From an uncultured Pelagibacteraceae bacterium (GTDB lineage Bacteria > Pseudomonadota > Alphaproteobacteria > Pelagibacterales > Pelagibacteraceae), in NCBI GenBank assembly GCA_902635685.1, contig CACPOY010000002.1:124001-188000 (forward strand): a DNA stretch of 64,000 bases, written 5' to 3'. Within the stretch, counting starts at the first letter, position 1. The number at the start of each line of letters is the position of its first letter. A program made the position numbers and the translations under genes. The notes beneath the pieces are model-generated. The model worked only from the letters and a program-made list of their open reading frames with translations. It made no database searches and was not told the DNA's origin. Shown here piece by piece: positions 21,346 to 30,302 of the stretch.

Positions 21346-21899
21346 TGATGCCTAGATTAAAAGATATTTATTTCAAAGAAATTCAACCTGCTCTCAAATC
21401 ACAGTTTGGTTATAAAAATACAAATATGGGGCCTAAAATTGAAAAAGTTATTCTAAATATGGGATTGGGGCTTGATGGTAACGATGGTAAGTTATTAAAA
21501 TCTTGTGAAGAGGATTTAGCAAAAATAACTGGACAAAAGCCAATTATTACAAAATTTAAAAAATCTGTTGCTAACTTTAAGACCAGAAAAGGAACCAATG
21601 CTGGATTAAAGGTTACTTTAAGAAAAAATAAAATGTATGAATTTTTAGATAGATTAGTGAATATAGCTTTACCAAGAATAAAAGATTTTAGAGGATTATC
21701 ATCTAAAGGGTTTGATAAATTTGGCAATTACACTTTTGGTATTAAAGAACACATTATATTTCCCGAAGTAAGCTTTGACAGAGCTGACAAAGTTAGAGGT
21801 CTTGATATTACCATAGTTATATCTAACAAAAATCTCGAACATAGTTATGCATTATTACAAAAATTTAATTTTCCATTTATAAAAAGAGGAGATAATTAA
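21345..21899 (+). CDS. rplE: 50S ribosomal protein L5
   Basis: L5 (uL5, 184 aa) binds 5S rRNA and contacts P-site tRNA. Conserved segments include MGLGLDGNDGK, the ITGQKPIITKFKKSVANFK core and DFRGLSSKGFDKFGNYTFGIKEH. Two adjacent ATG codons (21345, 21348) could each start it; the first overlaps the rplX stop. Confidence 0.98.
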   Translation: MMPRLKDIYFKEIQPALKSQFGYKNTNMGPKIEKVILNMGLGLDGNDGKLLKSCEEDLAKITGQKPIITKFKKSVANFKTRKGTNAGLKVTLRKNKMYEFLDRLVNIALPRIKDFRGLSSKGFDKFGNYTFGIKEHIIFPEVSFDRADKVRGLDITIVISNKNLEHSYALLQKFNFPFIKRGDN

Positions 21900-21900
21900 G

Positions 21901-22206
21901 ATGGCTAAAATGAGCTCAATAAACAAAAATAATAGAAGAATAAAACTTTCGAATAAATATTATAAAAAAAGAGAGAAATTAAAAAAAATTGTCATGAACA
22001 AAAAATTACCATTAGAAGAAAGATTTAAAGCTCAACAAAAATTATCAAAATTACCCAGAAATTCGGCAAAAATAAGAGTGATGAACAGATGTCAAATAAC
22101 AGGTCGACCACATGGAGTTTACCGAAAATTAAAAATATCAAGAATTGCATTGAGACAACTTGGTTTACAAGGAAAAATACCAGGTTTAGTTAAATCTAGT
22201 TGGTAG
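21901..22206 (+). CDS. rpsN: 30S ribosomal protein S14
   Basis: S14 (uS14, 101 aa) is the long, zinc-free form: it lacks the CxxC pairs of the short zinc type and ends RNRCQITGRPHGVYRKLKISRI-like with ALRQLGLQGKIPGLVKSSW. It follows rplE by one base and precedes rpsH. Confidence 0.98.
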   Translation: MAKMSSINKNNRRIKLSNKYYKKREKLKKIVMNKKLPLEERFKAQQKLSKLPRNSAKIRVMNRCQITGRPHGVYRKLKISRIALRQLGLQGKIPGLVKSSW

Positions 22207-22217
22207 AAAGGATAATT

Positions 22218-22613
22218 ATGAGTTTAAGTGACCCAATAGGAGATATGATAGCGAGGATTAAGAATGCTCAATCTAGAAATCATAAAAAAGTGGAATTACC
22301 GTCTTCAAACTTTAAGGTCAAGATTGCAGAAATTTTGAAAAATGAGGGATTTGTAAAAGATTTTAAAGTTAATTCTGAAAATAATAAGAATCTGTTATCC
22401 TTGGAGCTTAAATATCATTCGGGAAATCCAGTTATTAACACTTTTGAGAGAGTTTCTAAACCAGGTCGAAGAATCTTTTCTAGTGCAGATGGATTACCAA
22501 AAATTAATAACGGTTTAGGTATAGCTATTATATCTACACCAAAAGGTGTAATGACAGATCTTGATGCAAGAAAGCAACGAGTTGGTGGGGAAATTATTTG
22601 TAAGGTATTTTAA
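22218..22613 (+). CDS. rpsH: 30S ribosomal protein S8
   Basis: S8 (uS8, 131 aa) binds the central domain of 16S rRNA and in E. coli represses the spc operon. From the ATG at 22218 it starts MSLSDPIGDMIARIKNAQ, the expected N-terminus; an upstream in-frame GTG (22200) would overlap rpsN. A GAAAGGAT ribosome-binding sequence lies at 22206-22213. The C-terminus GLGIAIISTPKGVMTDLDARKQRVGGEIICKVF-type ending is intact. Confidence 0.97.
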   Translation: MSLSDPIGDMIARIKNAQSRNHKKVELPSSNFKVKIAEILKNEGFVKDFKVNSENNKNLLSLELKYHSGNPVINTFERVSKPGRRIFSSADGLPKINNGLGIAIISTPKGVMTDLDARKQRVGGEIICKVF

Positions 22614-23152
22614 TGTCTAAAATTGGTAAAATAAATATTTCAATTCCAGAAAAAGTTAAAGTTGTAATGTCCGGTAGTATTTTAAATATTGAGGGACCAA
22701 TGGGAAAAAAATCGTTGAATATAGACCTTGATGTTTTCATTCTTGATATAAAAGATGGTAAAGAAATTTCTATTACACCAAAAAAAATAGATCAAAATAC
22801 TAAAAGATTATGGGGGATGAATCGAAGTTTAATTAATAACGCAGTCCTAGGATCAAGTACAGGATATGAAAAAATATTAGAACTTGTAGGTGTTGGATAT
22901 AGAGCTTCAATCAAAGGTAATCAATTAAATCTACAATTAGGTTATAGTCATGATGTGAATTTTGATATTCCAGAGGGTATTAAAATAATTGTAGAAAAAC
23001 AAACTACGTTAAAAATTTCTGGCTCAGATAAACAACTTGTTGGTCTGGTGACTTCTAAAATTAAAATGCTTCGAAAAATTGAACCATACAAAGGTAAAGG
23101 AATAAGAGAAAAAGGCCAATATATTTTAAAAAAAGAGGGAAAGAAGAAATAA
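22613..23152 (+). CDS. rplF: 50S ribosomal protein L6
   Basis: L6 (uL6, 179 aa) is a two-domain protein near the sarcin-ricin loop. It starts [15 protein letters not shown] and has the second-domain sequences [13 protein letters not shown] and the C-terminal signature [15 protein letters not shown]. Stop and start codons overlap with rpsH and rplR. Confidence 0.98.
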   Translation: MSKIGKINISIPEKVKVVMSGSILNIEGPMGKKSLNIDLDVFILDIKDGKEISITPKKIDQNTKRLWGMNRSLINNAVLGSSTGYEKILELVGVGYRASIKGNQLNLQLGYSHDVNFDIPEGIKIIVEKQTTLKISGSDKQLVGLVTSKIKMLRKIEPYKGKGIREKGQYILKKEGKKK

Positions 23153-23508
23153 TGAAATTAGATACTACTACTAGAAAAAAATTTAGAGTGAGAAGTAAAA
23201 TAAAAAAAGTAGCTCCAAAAGATAGATTTAGACTAAGTATCACAAGGTCATCAAAGAATATTTTTGCTCAGATAATTGATGACGAAAAAAATATAACTTT
23301 GTTATCAGCTTCATCCATTGAAAAAGATATTAAATCTCTTCAAAAAGTGAATAAATCTGAACTATCTAAAATTGTGGCTGAGAAATTAGCAAAAAAAGCG
23401 CAAGAAAAAAAAATAACAAAAATTTTTTTTGATAGAGGAATTTATAAATATCATGGTAGAGTGAAAATTTTTGCTGAAACACTTCGAAAAAATGGGATGG
23501 AATTTTAA
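23152..23508 (+). CDS. rplR: 50S ribosomal protein L18
   Basis: L18 (uL18, 118 aa) binds 5S rRNA with L5. Visible are [20 protein letters not shown], the middle [11 protein letters not shown] helix and the C-terminal [26 protein letters not shown], which is diagnostic. It is coupled to rplF and followed by rpsE after 3 nt. Confidence 0.98.
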   Translation: MKLDTTTRKKFRVRSKIKKVAPKDRFRLSITRSSKNIFAQIIDDEKNITLLSASSIEKDIKSLQKVNKSELSKIVAEKLAKKAQEKKITKIFFDRGIYKYHGRVKIFAETLRKNGMEF

Positions 23509-23511
23509 GAT

Positions 23512-24027
23512 ATGGAAAAAAATATAGACAAAAGAAATGATGATATACTTGAAAAGTTAGTCCATATAAATAGGATTACTAAGGTTGTCAAAGGTGGGAG
23601 AAGATTTGGTTTTTCTGCCCTAGTTGTTGTAGGTAATCAAGCAGGTCGAATAGGCATAGCACATGCTAAAGCCAAACAAGTTCCAGATGCAATAAAAAAA
23701 GCAAACGAGATGGCTAGAAGAAAATTAATTCATATCCCATTAAGAGAGGGTAGAACTATTCATCATGATGTAAAAGCAAAAGATGGTTCAGGTAAAATAA
23801 TTTTAAGAGCCGCATCTAAAGGCACAGGGATAATTGCTGGTGGTCCCGTCCGAGCTGTTTGTGAAGTTTTAGGAGTTAAAGATATTGTTGCTAAATCTAT
23901 GGGCACATCTAACGCACATAATGTGATAAGAGCAACAATGAAGGCATTAATGAAACAAAATTCACCCAAACAAATTTCAGCGATCAGAAATAAAAAAATT
24001 TCTGAGGTAATAGAAAAAAGAGGGTAA
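23512..24027 (+). CDS. rpsE: 30S ribosomal protein S5
   Basis: S5 (uS5, 171 aa) influences decoding accuracy. The double-stranded RNA-binding-like domain begins at [21 protein letters not shown]; the C-terminal domain has [19 protein letters not shown] and [15 protein letters not shown]. The next gene is rplO, 2 nt later; rpmD (L30), which commonly separates the two, is absent. Confidence 0.98.
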   Translation: MEKNIDKRNDDILEKLVHINRITKVVKGGRRFGFSALVVVGNQAGRIGIAHAKAKQVPDAIKKANEMARRKLIHIPLREGRTIHHDVKAKDGSGKIILRAASKGTGIIAGGPVRAVCEVLGVKDIVAKSMGTSNAHNVIRATMKALMKQNSPKQISAIRNKKISEVIEKRG

Positions 24028-24029
24028 TA

Positions 24030-24482
24030 ATGACTACTTTAAATACAAAATTTAAAACTAATAAGCTAAAAATGAGAGTTGGAAGGGGTATTGGTTCTGG
24101 TAAAGGAAAAACTTCTGGAAGAGGTGTCAAAGGACAAAAATCTAGATCAGGTGTTGCAATAAAAAGTTTTGAAGGTGGTCAAATGCCTCTTTATAGAAGA
24201 CTTCCCAAAAGAGGATTTAATCCAATTTCTAAAAATGAAATAGCAATTTTGAATTTGGAAAAAATACAGTCTTTTATAGATAAAAAAAATATTAAACCCT
24301 CTGATATTCTAAATTCGCAATTATTAAAAAAACTAAAATTAATTAACAAAAATTCAAAAAAATTAAAGATCTTAGGCACTGGAGAAATAAAAGAAAAAAT
24401 TAATATTGAGGCTGACTTAATATCAAAATCTGCCTTAAAGAAATTAGAAAAAATTGGTGGCTCAATACAATTAAAAAAGTAA
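24030..24482 (+). CDS. rplO: 50S ribosomal protein L15
   Basis: L15 (uL15, 150 aa) is an assembly protein of the large subunit. The Gly-rich N-terminal extension ([26 protein letters not shown] region) and [18 protein letters not shown]-type segment are present; the C-terminal globular half is Lys-rich and divergent but full length. It directly follows rpsE and precedes secY by 10 nt. Confidence 0.97.
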   Translation: MTTLNTKFKTNKLKMRVGRGIGSGKGKTSGRGVKGQKSRSGVAIKSFEGGQMPLYRRLPKRGFNPISKNEIAILNLEKIQSFIDKKNIKPSDILNSQLLKKLKLINKNSKKLKILGTGEIKEKINIEADLISKSALKKLEKIGGSIQLKK

Positions 24483-24492
24483 AAAAAAATTA

Positions 24493-25773
24493 ATGAGCTC
24501 TTCTTCATCTACAACCGATCTAAGAAATAGGATTATTTTTACTATTCTTATTTTATCTGTTTATAGGTTTGGGACATTTGTGCCTTTGCCAGGTATAGAC
24601 CCTGAACAATTAAAATTATTAATGGAGGGAAATCAAAAAGGATTATTAGGAATGTTTAATGTTTTTGCTGGAGGAGCAGTAAGTAGAATGGCAATATTTG
24701 CTCTAGGTATAATGCCCTACATTTCATCATCAATTATAGTTCAGCTATTAACAGGTGTGAGTGATTATTTCAAAAATTTAAAATCCCAAGGTGAAACTGG
24801 TAGAGCAAAAATAACTCAAATTACAAGATATGGAACTGTGTTATTAGCTACTGTACAAGGTTACGGTTTAGCTGTTGGTTTAGAGTCGTCTGCAAACTTA
24901 GTAATTAATCCAGGTTTATTTTTTAAAATTTCTACTGTTACCACTATAGTAGCAGGGACAATTTTTTTAATGTGGCTTGGAGAACAAATTACCCAGAGAG
25001 GTATTGGTAACGGAATATCTCTAATTATTTTTGCAGGTATCGTCGCTGAAATACCCAGAGCTTTAGTTACAACATTTGAATTAGGAAGAACTGGAGCTGT
25101 ATCAACATTAATGATAATCGCAATTTTTGTTTTATTAATATTAACTATTTTATTTATCGTATTTATGGAGAGAGCATTAAGAAAAATTTTGATAAACTAC
25201 CCAAAAAGACAAATGGGTAATAAAATGTACGGTGGGGAGTCCTCACACTTACCACTAAAAATTAACCAGGCAGGAGTTATTCCAGCCATATTTGCATCAG
25301 CACTTTTATTATTACCTGTAACATTTTCAAATTTCAATTTTTCTGACAATGATACGTTTTTAAATATAAGTTCTTATTTTACTCAAGGCCAACCACTTTA
25401 TATGTTACTTTACGCATCCGGAATTATTTTTTTTACATTTTTTTATACATCCATAACATTTAATCCAGTAGAAACAGCTGACAATCTTAGAAAATATGGA
25501 GGATTTGTGCCTGGTATACGCCCAGGCGAAAGCACTGCTTTATACATAGAAAATATTTTAACCAAATTAACTACTATAGGTGCTTTATATCTAACATTAG
25601 TATGTTTAATGCCAGAGTTTTTAATTGCTAATTATCCTATACCATTTTATTTAGGTGGAACATCAATATTGATTGTAGTTGTTGTAGCGATTGACACTGT
25701 AACTCAAATTCAAACAAGATTAATGAGTTCACAATATGAACAATTAATTAAAAAAACTAAATTTGGAAAATAA
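24493..25773 (+). CDS. secY: Preprotein translocase subunit SecY
   Basis: SecY (426 aa) is the ten-helix protein-conducting channel of the inner membrane. It has YRFGTFVPLPGID at the first helix, the plug-region GGAVSRMAIFALGIMPYISSSI, QRGIGNGISLIIFAGI, and the C-terminal cytosolic loop motif FVPGIRPGEST. The N-terminal cytosolic segment before helix 1 is short (about 12 residues, Ser-rich). It lies in the spc segment after rplO; its partner secE is at 1611. Confidence 0.98.
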   Translation: MSSSSSTTDLRNRIIFTILILSVYRFGTFVPLPGIDPEQLKLLMEGNQKGLLGMFNVFAGGAVSRMAIFALGIMPYISSSIIVQLLTGVSDYFKNLKSQGETGRAKITQITRYGTVLLATVQGYGLAVGLESSANLVINPGLFFKISTVTTIVAGTIFLMWLGEQITQRGIGNGISLIIFAGIVAEIPRALVTTFELGRTGAVSTLMIIAIFVLLILTILFIVFMERALRKILINYPKRQMGNKMYGGESSHLPLKINQAGVIPAIFASALLLLPVTFSNFNFSDNDTFLNISSYFTQGQPLYMLLYASGIIFFTFFYTSITFNPVETADNLRKYGGFVPGIRPGESTALYIENILTKLTTIGALYLTLVCLMPEFLIANYPIPFYLGGTSILIVVVVAIDTVTQIQTRLMSSQYEQLIKKTKFGK

Positions 25774-25779
25774 TTAAAA

Positions 25780-26343
25780 GTGAATTTAATTTTATTTGGA
25801 CCTCCAGGAGCAGGTAAGGGGACACAGGCCAAATATTTAGTAAAAAAATTGAATGGTTTCCAAATTTCAACAGGTGACATACTGAGAGATGAAATTAAAA
25901 AAGATACAGAGGTAGGCAAGCAGATAATTCAGAACATGAATGATGGAAAGTTTGTTGATGATCAAATAGTTAATAATCTTATTAGAAATTATATATTTGA
26001 TCCTCAAAAAAAAAACAAATTGATTTTTGATGGATATCCAAGGTCATTAAGTCAAGCAAAAAATTTAGATCTATTATTAAAAGACTCTAATCAAAAAATT
26101 AATCATATTTTTTTTCTTAACGTAAAAAAAGAAATTATTATTAAAAGAATTGAGAAAAGAAAGACTATAGAAAAAAGATCAGATGATAACTTGGAGACTA
26201 TTCTCAAAAGACATGATACTTATATGGAGACAACAAAACCGGTTTTAGATTTTTATTCAAAAAATATGAATTTCCATGAGATCGATGGAGCTTCTGAAAT
26301 TGAGGTAATAAGAGCAAAAATTGATGAAATTATCAATGTTTAA
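25780..26343 (+). CDS. adk: Adenylate kinase
   Basis: Adenylate kinase (187 aa) interconverts ATP + AMP and 2 ADP. It uses a GTG start at 25780. The P-loop GPPGAGKGT is at residues 7-15, followed by the AMP-binding region STGDILRDEI and FDGYPRSLSQA. The lid is the short form (RKTIEKRSDDN) with no zinc cysteines, as expected for this size class. The secY-adk-rpsM order is common. A probable promoter lies just downstream for the alpha segment. Confidence 0.97.
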   Translation: MNLILFGPPGAGKGTQAKYLVKKLNGFQISTGDILRDEIKKDTEVGKQIIQNMNDGKFVDDQIVNNLIRNYIFDPQKKNKLIFDGYPRSLSQAKNLDLLLKDSNQKINHIFFLNVKKEIIIKRIEKRKTIEKRSDDNLETILKRHDTYMETTKPVLDFYSKNMNFHEIDGASEIEVIRAKIDEIINV

Positions 26344-26347
26344 CCCG

Positions 26348-26375
26348 TTGACATTAAAATAACTTCTTATATAAA
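26348..26375 (+). promoter_or_regulatory. Putative promoter for rpsM-rpsK-rpoA-rplQ
   Basis: TTGACA (26348-26353), a 16-nt spacer and TATAAA (26370-26375) form a close match to a sigma-70 promoter in the 56-nt adk-rpsM gap. RNA would start near 26382, about 18 nt before the rpsM ATG. This is the only other promoter-like gap in the ribosomal block besides the one before rpsL. Confidence 0.55.
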
Positions 26376-26399
26376 AGGCTAAATTTTTATCACTTATTT

Positions 26400-26783
26400 A
26401 TGGCTCGTATTGCAGGTATTAACATTCCACAAAATAAACTCGTTCAAATTGGACTTACGTATATTTATGGAATCGGAGATAAATTTTCAAAACAAATTTG
26501 TTCATCACTTGAGATTCCAAGGGACAAAAGAGTCAATCAGTTAACTGATGAAGAAATATTAAAAATAAGAGAATATATTGACCAACATTTCAAAGTTGAG
26601 GGCGATCTAAGAAGAGATTACTCTTTGAGTATTAAAAGATTAATTGATTTAGCATGTTATCGAGGCTCAAGACATAGAAAAAAATTACCAGTTAGAGGTC
26701 AAAGAACAAGATGTAATGCTAGAACAAGAAAAGGTAAAGCGATTGCTATAGCAGGAAAAAAGTTAACTCCACTGAAAAAGTAA
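26400..26783 (+). CDS. rpsM: 30S ribosomal protein S13
   Basis: S13 (uS13, 127 aa) contacts tRNAs and forms inter-subunit bridges. It starts [13 protein letters not shown] and has the helix-two-turn-helix core [12 protein letters not shown] and the C-terminal [25 protein letters not shown] motif. First gene of the alpha segment, preceded by a promoter-like sequence. Confidence 0.99.
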   Translation: MARIAGINIPQNKLVQIGLTYIYGIGDKFSKQICSSLEIPRDKRVNQLTDEEILKIREYIDQHFKVEGDLRRDYSLSIKRLIDLACYRGSRHRKKLPVRGQRTRCNARTRKGKAIAIAGKKLTPLKK

Positions 26784-26785
26784 TT

Positions 26786-27238
26786 ATGGTGAAAACTGAA
26801 AAAAAAACTGAGGGTAAGGAACAGAAGTTAGAAAAAAATTCAAAAAAAGTTTCTAAAAGCAATTACTCAAAAAAAAAAAAGGTTAAAAAGAATATCCTAA
26901 ATGGAATTGCATATGTTCAGTCTACTTTTAATAACACTATTGTCTCAATTGCTGACACTGATGGAAATATAATTTCTTGGTCTTCCGCAGGTCAAAAAGG
27001 TTTTAAGGGTTCAAGAAAATCAACTCCATATGCTGCACAGATTGCTGCTGACTCAGCTGCATCAAAAGCTTTAGAGTTAGGTATGAAAACTTTATCTGTA
27101 GAAGTGAAAGGCCCAGGATCTGGTAGGGAAACAGCTTTAAGAGCATTACAAGCAAGAGGATTTAAAATTTTATCTATAAAAGATACAACGCCCATGCCTC
27201 ACAATGGGACAAGACCACCAAAAAAAAGGAGAGTTTAA
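26786..27238 (+). CDS. rpsK: 30S ribosomal protein S11 with N-terminal extension
   Basis: S11 (uS11, 150 aa) is a platform protein near the E site. The conserved core runs from about residue 38 ([17 protein letters not shown]) to the end ([18 protein letters not shown]). About 20-25 residues of Lys/Ser/Glu-rich sequence precede the usual N-terminus, making it longer than the roughly 129 residues typical of the family. The ATG at 26786 is the first in frame after rpsM; no later methionine gives a better start. Confidence 0.96.
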   Translation: MVKTEKKTEGKEQKLEKNSKKVSKSNYSKKKKVKKNILNGIAYVQSTFNNTIVSIADTDGNIISWSSAGQKGFKGSRKSTPYAAQIAADSAASKALELGMKTLSVEVKGPGSGRETALRALQARGFKILSIKDTTPMPHNGTRPPKKRRV

Positions 27239-28266
27239 TGGAAACAGAAAACGTAAATGTAAAAAATTGGAAATCTTTAATTAAACCAGCTAAACTAGAT
27301 GTAAAAATTAGTGATGACTTTTCTCAGGCCACTATAGTTGCTGAACCTTTAGAAAAGGGTTTTGGACTTACCTTAGGAAACTCTTTAAGAAGAATTTTAT
27401 TATCTTCTATAAGAGGTGCTGCAGTAACATCAATACAGATAGATGGAGTATTGCATGAATTTACCTCAATTAAAGGTGTGAGAGAAGATGTGACAGATAT
27501 TGTTCTAAACGTAAAATCTTTAGCTCTAAAATGTGCCTCTGAAGGGACTAAAAAATTAATTTTAGATGCAAAAGGACCTGGTGAAATAAAGGCCTCTGAT
27601 ATTACATCAGTAGCTGACGTAGAAATTCTTAATCCTGATTTAGTGATTTGTAACCTAGACGAAAATACTAATTTTCATATGGAGATGAACTTAAATACTG
27701 GAAAAGGATATGTGCCCGCTGAACTTAATAAGCCAGAAGAACCACCATTAGGTCTTATTGCAATTGATTCGTTATATAGTCCAGTAAAAAAAGTTTCATA
27801 CTCAGTCAGCACTGCAAGAGAAGGCAAAGCACTAGACTATGATAAATTAACAATGCAAGTTGAAACTAATGGCTCGATCTCAGCGGAGGATGCAGTAGCT
27901 TATTCTGCAAGAATTTTTCAAGATCAATTAAAAATGTTTATAAATTTTGATGAACCAGTAGAAGCACCTATAAAAGAGGTTTCTACGGAACCGGAATTTA
28001 ATAAAAACTTGTTGAGAAAAGTTGATGAATTAGAACTTTCAGTAAGATCAATGAATTGTTTAAAAAATGATAACATTATTTATATAGGTGATTTGGTTCA
28101 AAAATCCGAGGGTGAAATGCTTAGAACACCAAATTTTGGAAGAAAATCACTCAATGAAATTAAAGAAGTTTTAACAGGAATGTCTTTGTATTTGGGTATG
28201 GAGATACCAAATTGGCCACCAGAAAACATTGCCGAAATGTCTAAAAAACTTGAGGAAGCTATTTAA
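27238..28266 (+). CDS. rpoA: RNA polymerase alpha subunit
   Basis: RpoA (342 aa) dimerises to seed RNA polymerase assembly. The N-terminal domain shows [22 protein letters not shown], and the C-terminal DNA- and activator-binding domain starts near residue 255 with [23 protein letters not shown] and [12 protein letters not shown]. Length is typical. It overlaps rpsK by one base and abuts rplQ. Confidence 0.99.
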   Translation: METENVNVKNWKSLIKPAKLDVKISDDFSQATIVAEPLEKGFGLTLGNSLRRILLSSIRGAAVTSIQIDGVLHEFTSIKGVREDVTDIVLNVKSLALKCASEGTKKLILDAKGPGEIKASDITSVADVEILNPDLVICNLDENTNFHMEMNLNTGKGYVPAELNKPEEPPLGLIAIDSLYSPVKKVSYSVSTAREGKALDYDKLTMQVETNGSISAEDAVAYSARIFQDQLKMFINFDEPVEAPIKEVSTEPEFNKNLLRKVDELELSVRSMNCLKNDNIIYIGDLVQKSEGEMLRTPNFGRKSLNEIKEVLTGMSLYLGMEIPNWPPENIAEMSKKLEEAI

Positions 28267-28716
28267 ATGAGACATGGATTTGCTAATAAGAAGCTTAATC
28301 GAACATCTGAGCACAGAAAAGCATTGTTGAAAAACATGCTAAATTCTTTAATAAAATATGAGCAAATAAAAACAACACTACCAAAGGCAAAGTTTTTAAA
28401 ACCTCAGGCTGATAAAATCATTACATTAGGTAAGAAAGATTCTCTTCATAACACTAAAACTTTAGTTTCACAGTTACAAGATATCAAATCAGCGAATAAA
28501 GTTAAAAAAACACTTTCTAAAAGATATGAAAAAAGGTCAGGTGGTTATACAAGAATTATCAAAGCTGGTTTCAGATACGGTGATAACGCGCCAATGGCAA
28601 TTATTGAGTTTGTAGATAGAGATGTTGAAGCAAAAAGAGTAGATAAAAAGAAAAAACCTACTTCAAAAGAGCCTGATAAAAAAGAAGATAAAAAACCAGT
28701 AGCTACATCAAAATAA
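28267..28716 (+). CDS. rplQ: 50S ribosomal protein L17
   Basis: L17 (bL17, 149 aa) lies near the tunnel exit. It starts [24 protein letters not shown], a diagnostic sequence, and the core ends at [12 protein letters not shown] Lys/Asp/Pro-rich tail of about 30 residues follows, as in several alphaproteobacteria. It is the last ribosomal protein gene of the block; 10 nt separate it from the pseudouridine synthase. Confidence 0.97.
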   Translation: MRHGFANKKLNRTSEHRKALLKNMLNSLIKYEQIKTTLPKAKFLKPQADKIITLGKKDSLHNTKTLVSQLQDIKSANKVKKTLSKRYEKRSGGYTRIIKAGFRYGDNAPMAIIEFVDRDVEAKRVDKKKKPTSKEPDKKEDKKPVATSK

Positions 28717-28726
28717 TATTTTTTTT

Positions 28727-29644
28727 ATGGTAAAAAATTACATCGTTGATACGACGTGTAATAATATGCGTGTTGACAGGTGGATACGAAATACAATTGG
28801 CAAAATTCCACAAGGACTAATTGAAAAATCTCTAAGATTAGGAAAAATCAAAGTTAATAAAAAAAAAGTCAAAAGCTCACATAAGATTCAATTAAATGAC
28901 ATAATTGATTTACATGATTTTAAATTTAAAGTAAGAATTTTACAAAAAAAAATTAGTTTTAATCCCTCAAATCAAATTATTAAAGCAAATGAAGATTTAA
29001 TTATAGATAATAATGAAAATTTTGTGGTATTGAACAAAAGTGCTGGTATTTCTGTTCAGGGTGGAACAAAATCAAAGAAAAACTTGATTGATATATTTAA
29101 GAAGAGTGAAATTTTTTCAGACTCAAAACCTTTTTCTGTTCACAGATTAGATAAAGAAACATCTGGTGTTTTTTTAATGGCTAAAAATAGAGAAACAGCA
29201 CAATTATTAACAACTTTGTTTAGGTTAAGAAAAGTTCATAAAACTTATCTAGCTATATGTCATGGTGAACTTGAGAAAAACTCAGGTGAATGGATAGATG
29301 ATTTAGTCCGTTATGACAATGGAAAAAAAATTATTGAAAAAGCTAAAACAATTTACAAAGTTATTGATAAAAATTCTAATTCTAGCCTTCTTGAAATGAA
29401 ACCTATTACTGGAAGAAAACATCAATTAAGAAAACAACTTTTCAATATTGGTCACTCAATTTATGGAGATAATAAATATAAATCTTTCACAAAAAATGTA
29501 GGTGCAAATAAGCAATTAATGCTGCATGCATATGAAATAAAATTTATGATTAAGAATAAAAAATTTACTTATAAAGCTTTACTTCCTGATTATTTCAAAA
29601 AATTATTAAAAATAAAAAGACTTACTTATTTAAATTTGAAATGA
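28727..29644 (+). CDS. rluC: RluC/RluD-family 23S rRNA pseudouridine synthase
   Basis: The 305-residue protein has an N-terminal S4 RNA-binding domain (about 12-75) and a catalytic domain with the family motif [10 protein letters not shown], where Asp142 is the expected catalytic aspartate, plus [12 protein letters not shown] near residue 226. Such enzymes isomerise uridines in 23S rRNA. RluC is the best guess from overall similarity and position after the alpha operon, but the exact target sites cannot be read from sequence alone. The 3' end overlaps lipB on the other strand by 23 nt. Confidence 0.88.
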   Translation: MVKNYIVDTTCNNMRVDRWIRNTIGKIPQGLIEKSLRLGKIKVNKKKVKSSHKIQLNDIIDLHDFKFKVRILQKKISFNPSNQIIKANEDLIIDNNENFVVLNKSAGISVQGGTKSKKNLIDIFKKSEIFSDSKPFSVHRLDKETSGVFLMAKNRETAQLLTTLFRLRKVHKTYLAICHGELEKNSGEWIDDLVRYDNGKKIIEKAKTIYKVIDKNSNSSLLEMKPITGRKHQLRKQLFNIGHSIYGDNKYKSFTKNVGANKQLMLHAYEIKFMIKNKKFTYKALLPDYFKKLLKIKRLTYLNLK

Positions 29645-30242
29645 AAATTTCTACTAGTTTTTTTTCTATTTCTTTATAATCTTGATCCTTTATTTGTTTT
29701 AGATTTGTTATTCCTTTATCTTTAATACCACATGGAATTATTGCATCATATTTTTTTAAATTATTATTAATATTAATCGAAAAACCATGATAGGCTATCC
29801 ACTTACTAATTCTCACGCCAATAGCAGCAACTTTTTTGGTTTTTTCACCGTCCTTGTACCATATTCCAATATTTTCTTTATCTGAAAAAGTTTTTATTTC
29901 GAAAAATTCTAATGTTTCTATTATTGTTTTTTCTACTATCGAAATAAAATTTCTGATATCTCTTTTTCTTTTTTTTAAGTCAATTACGAAATAACAAATT
30001 AATTGACCTGGCCCATGATAAGTAATTTTACCACCTCTATTTGTTTTTAGAATTTTTATTGATTTATCTAAAATATCATTCTCATCATAACTCGTCCCAG
30101 CAGTATAAACATCTGGATGCTCTAAAGTCCAAATTAGTTCATTAGATTTATTTAGATCCACATCAAACAATCTTTCTTCCATCACTTTTTTAGCATCCTC
30201 ATAAATGATAGGTTTTTCAGACTTTTTAATTTCTATACTCAT
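29622..30242 (-). CDS. lipB: Octanoyl-[acyl-carrier-protein]:protein octanoyltransferase
   Basis: LipB (206 aa) moves octanoate from ACP to lipoyl domains, the first step of lipoate synthesis. Motifs are [16 protein letters not shown] (residues about 69-84), the catalytic lysine in KVAAIGVR (Lys137) and the catalytic cysteine in IIPCGI (Cys171). Its partner lipA is not in the window. It is convergent with and overlaps the pseudouridine synthase and diverges from mgtE across 60 nt. Confidence 0.96.
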   Translation of the reverse strand: MSIEIKKSEKPIIYEDAKKVMEERLFDVDLNKSNELIWTLEHPDVYTAGTSYDENDILDKSIKILKTNRGGKITYHGPGQLICYFVIDLKKRKRDIRNFISIVEKTIIETLEFFEIKTFSDKENIGIWYKDGEKTKKVAAIGVRISKWIAYHGFSININNNLKKYDAIIPCGIKDKGITNLKQIKDQDYKEIEKKLVEIFISNLNK

Positions 30243-30302
30243 TTATAAATTGTAATCTTTTGATTATGTATTAAAAGATCGACCTAAATAATAGGAAAAT
30301 TT

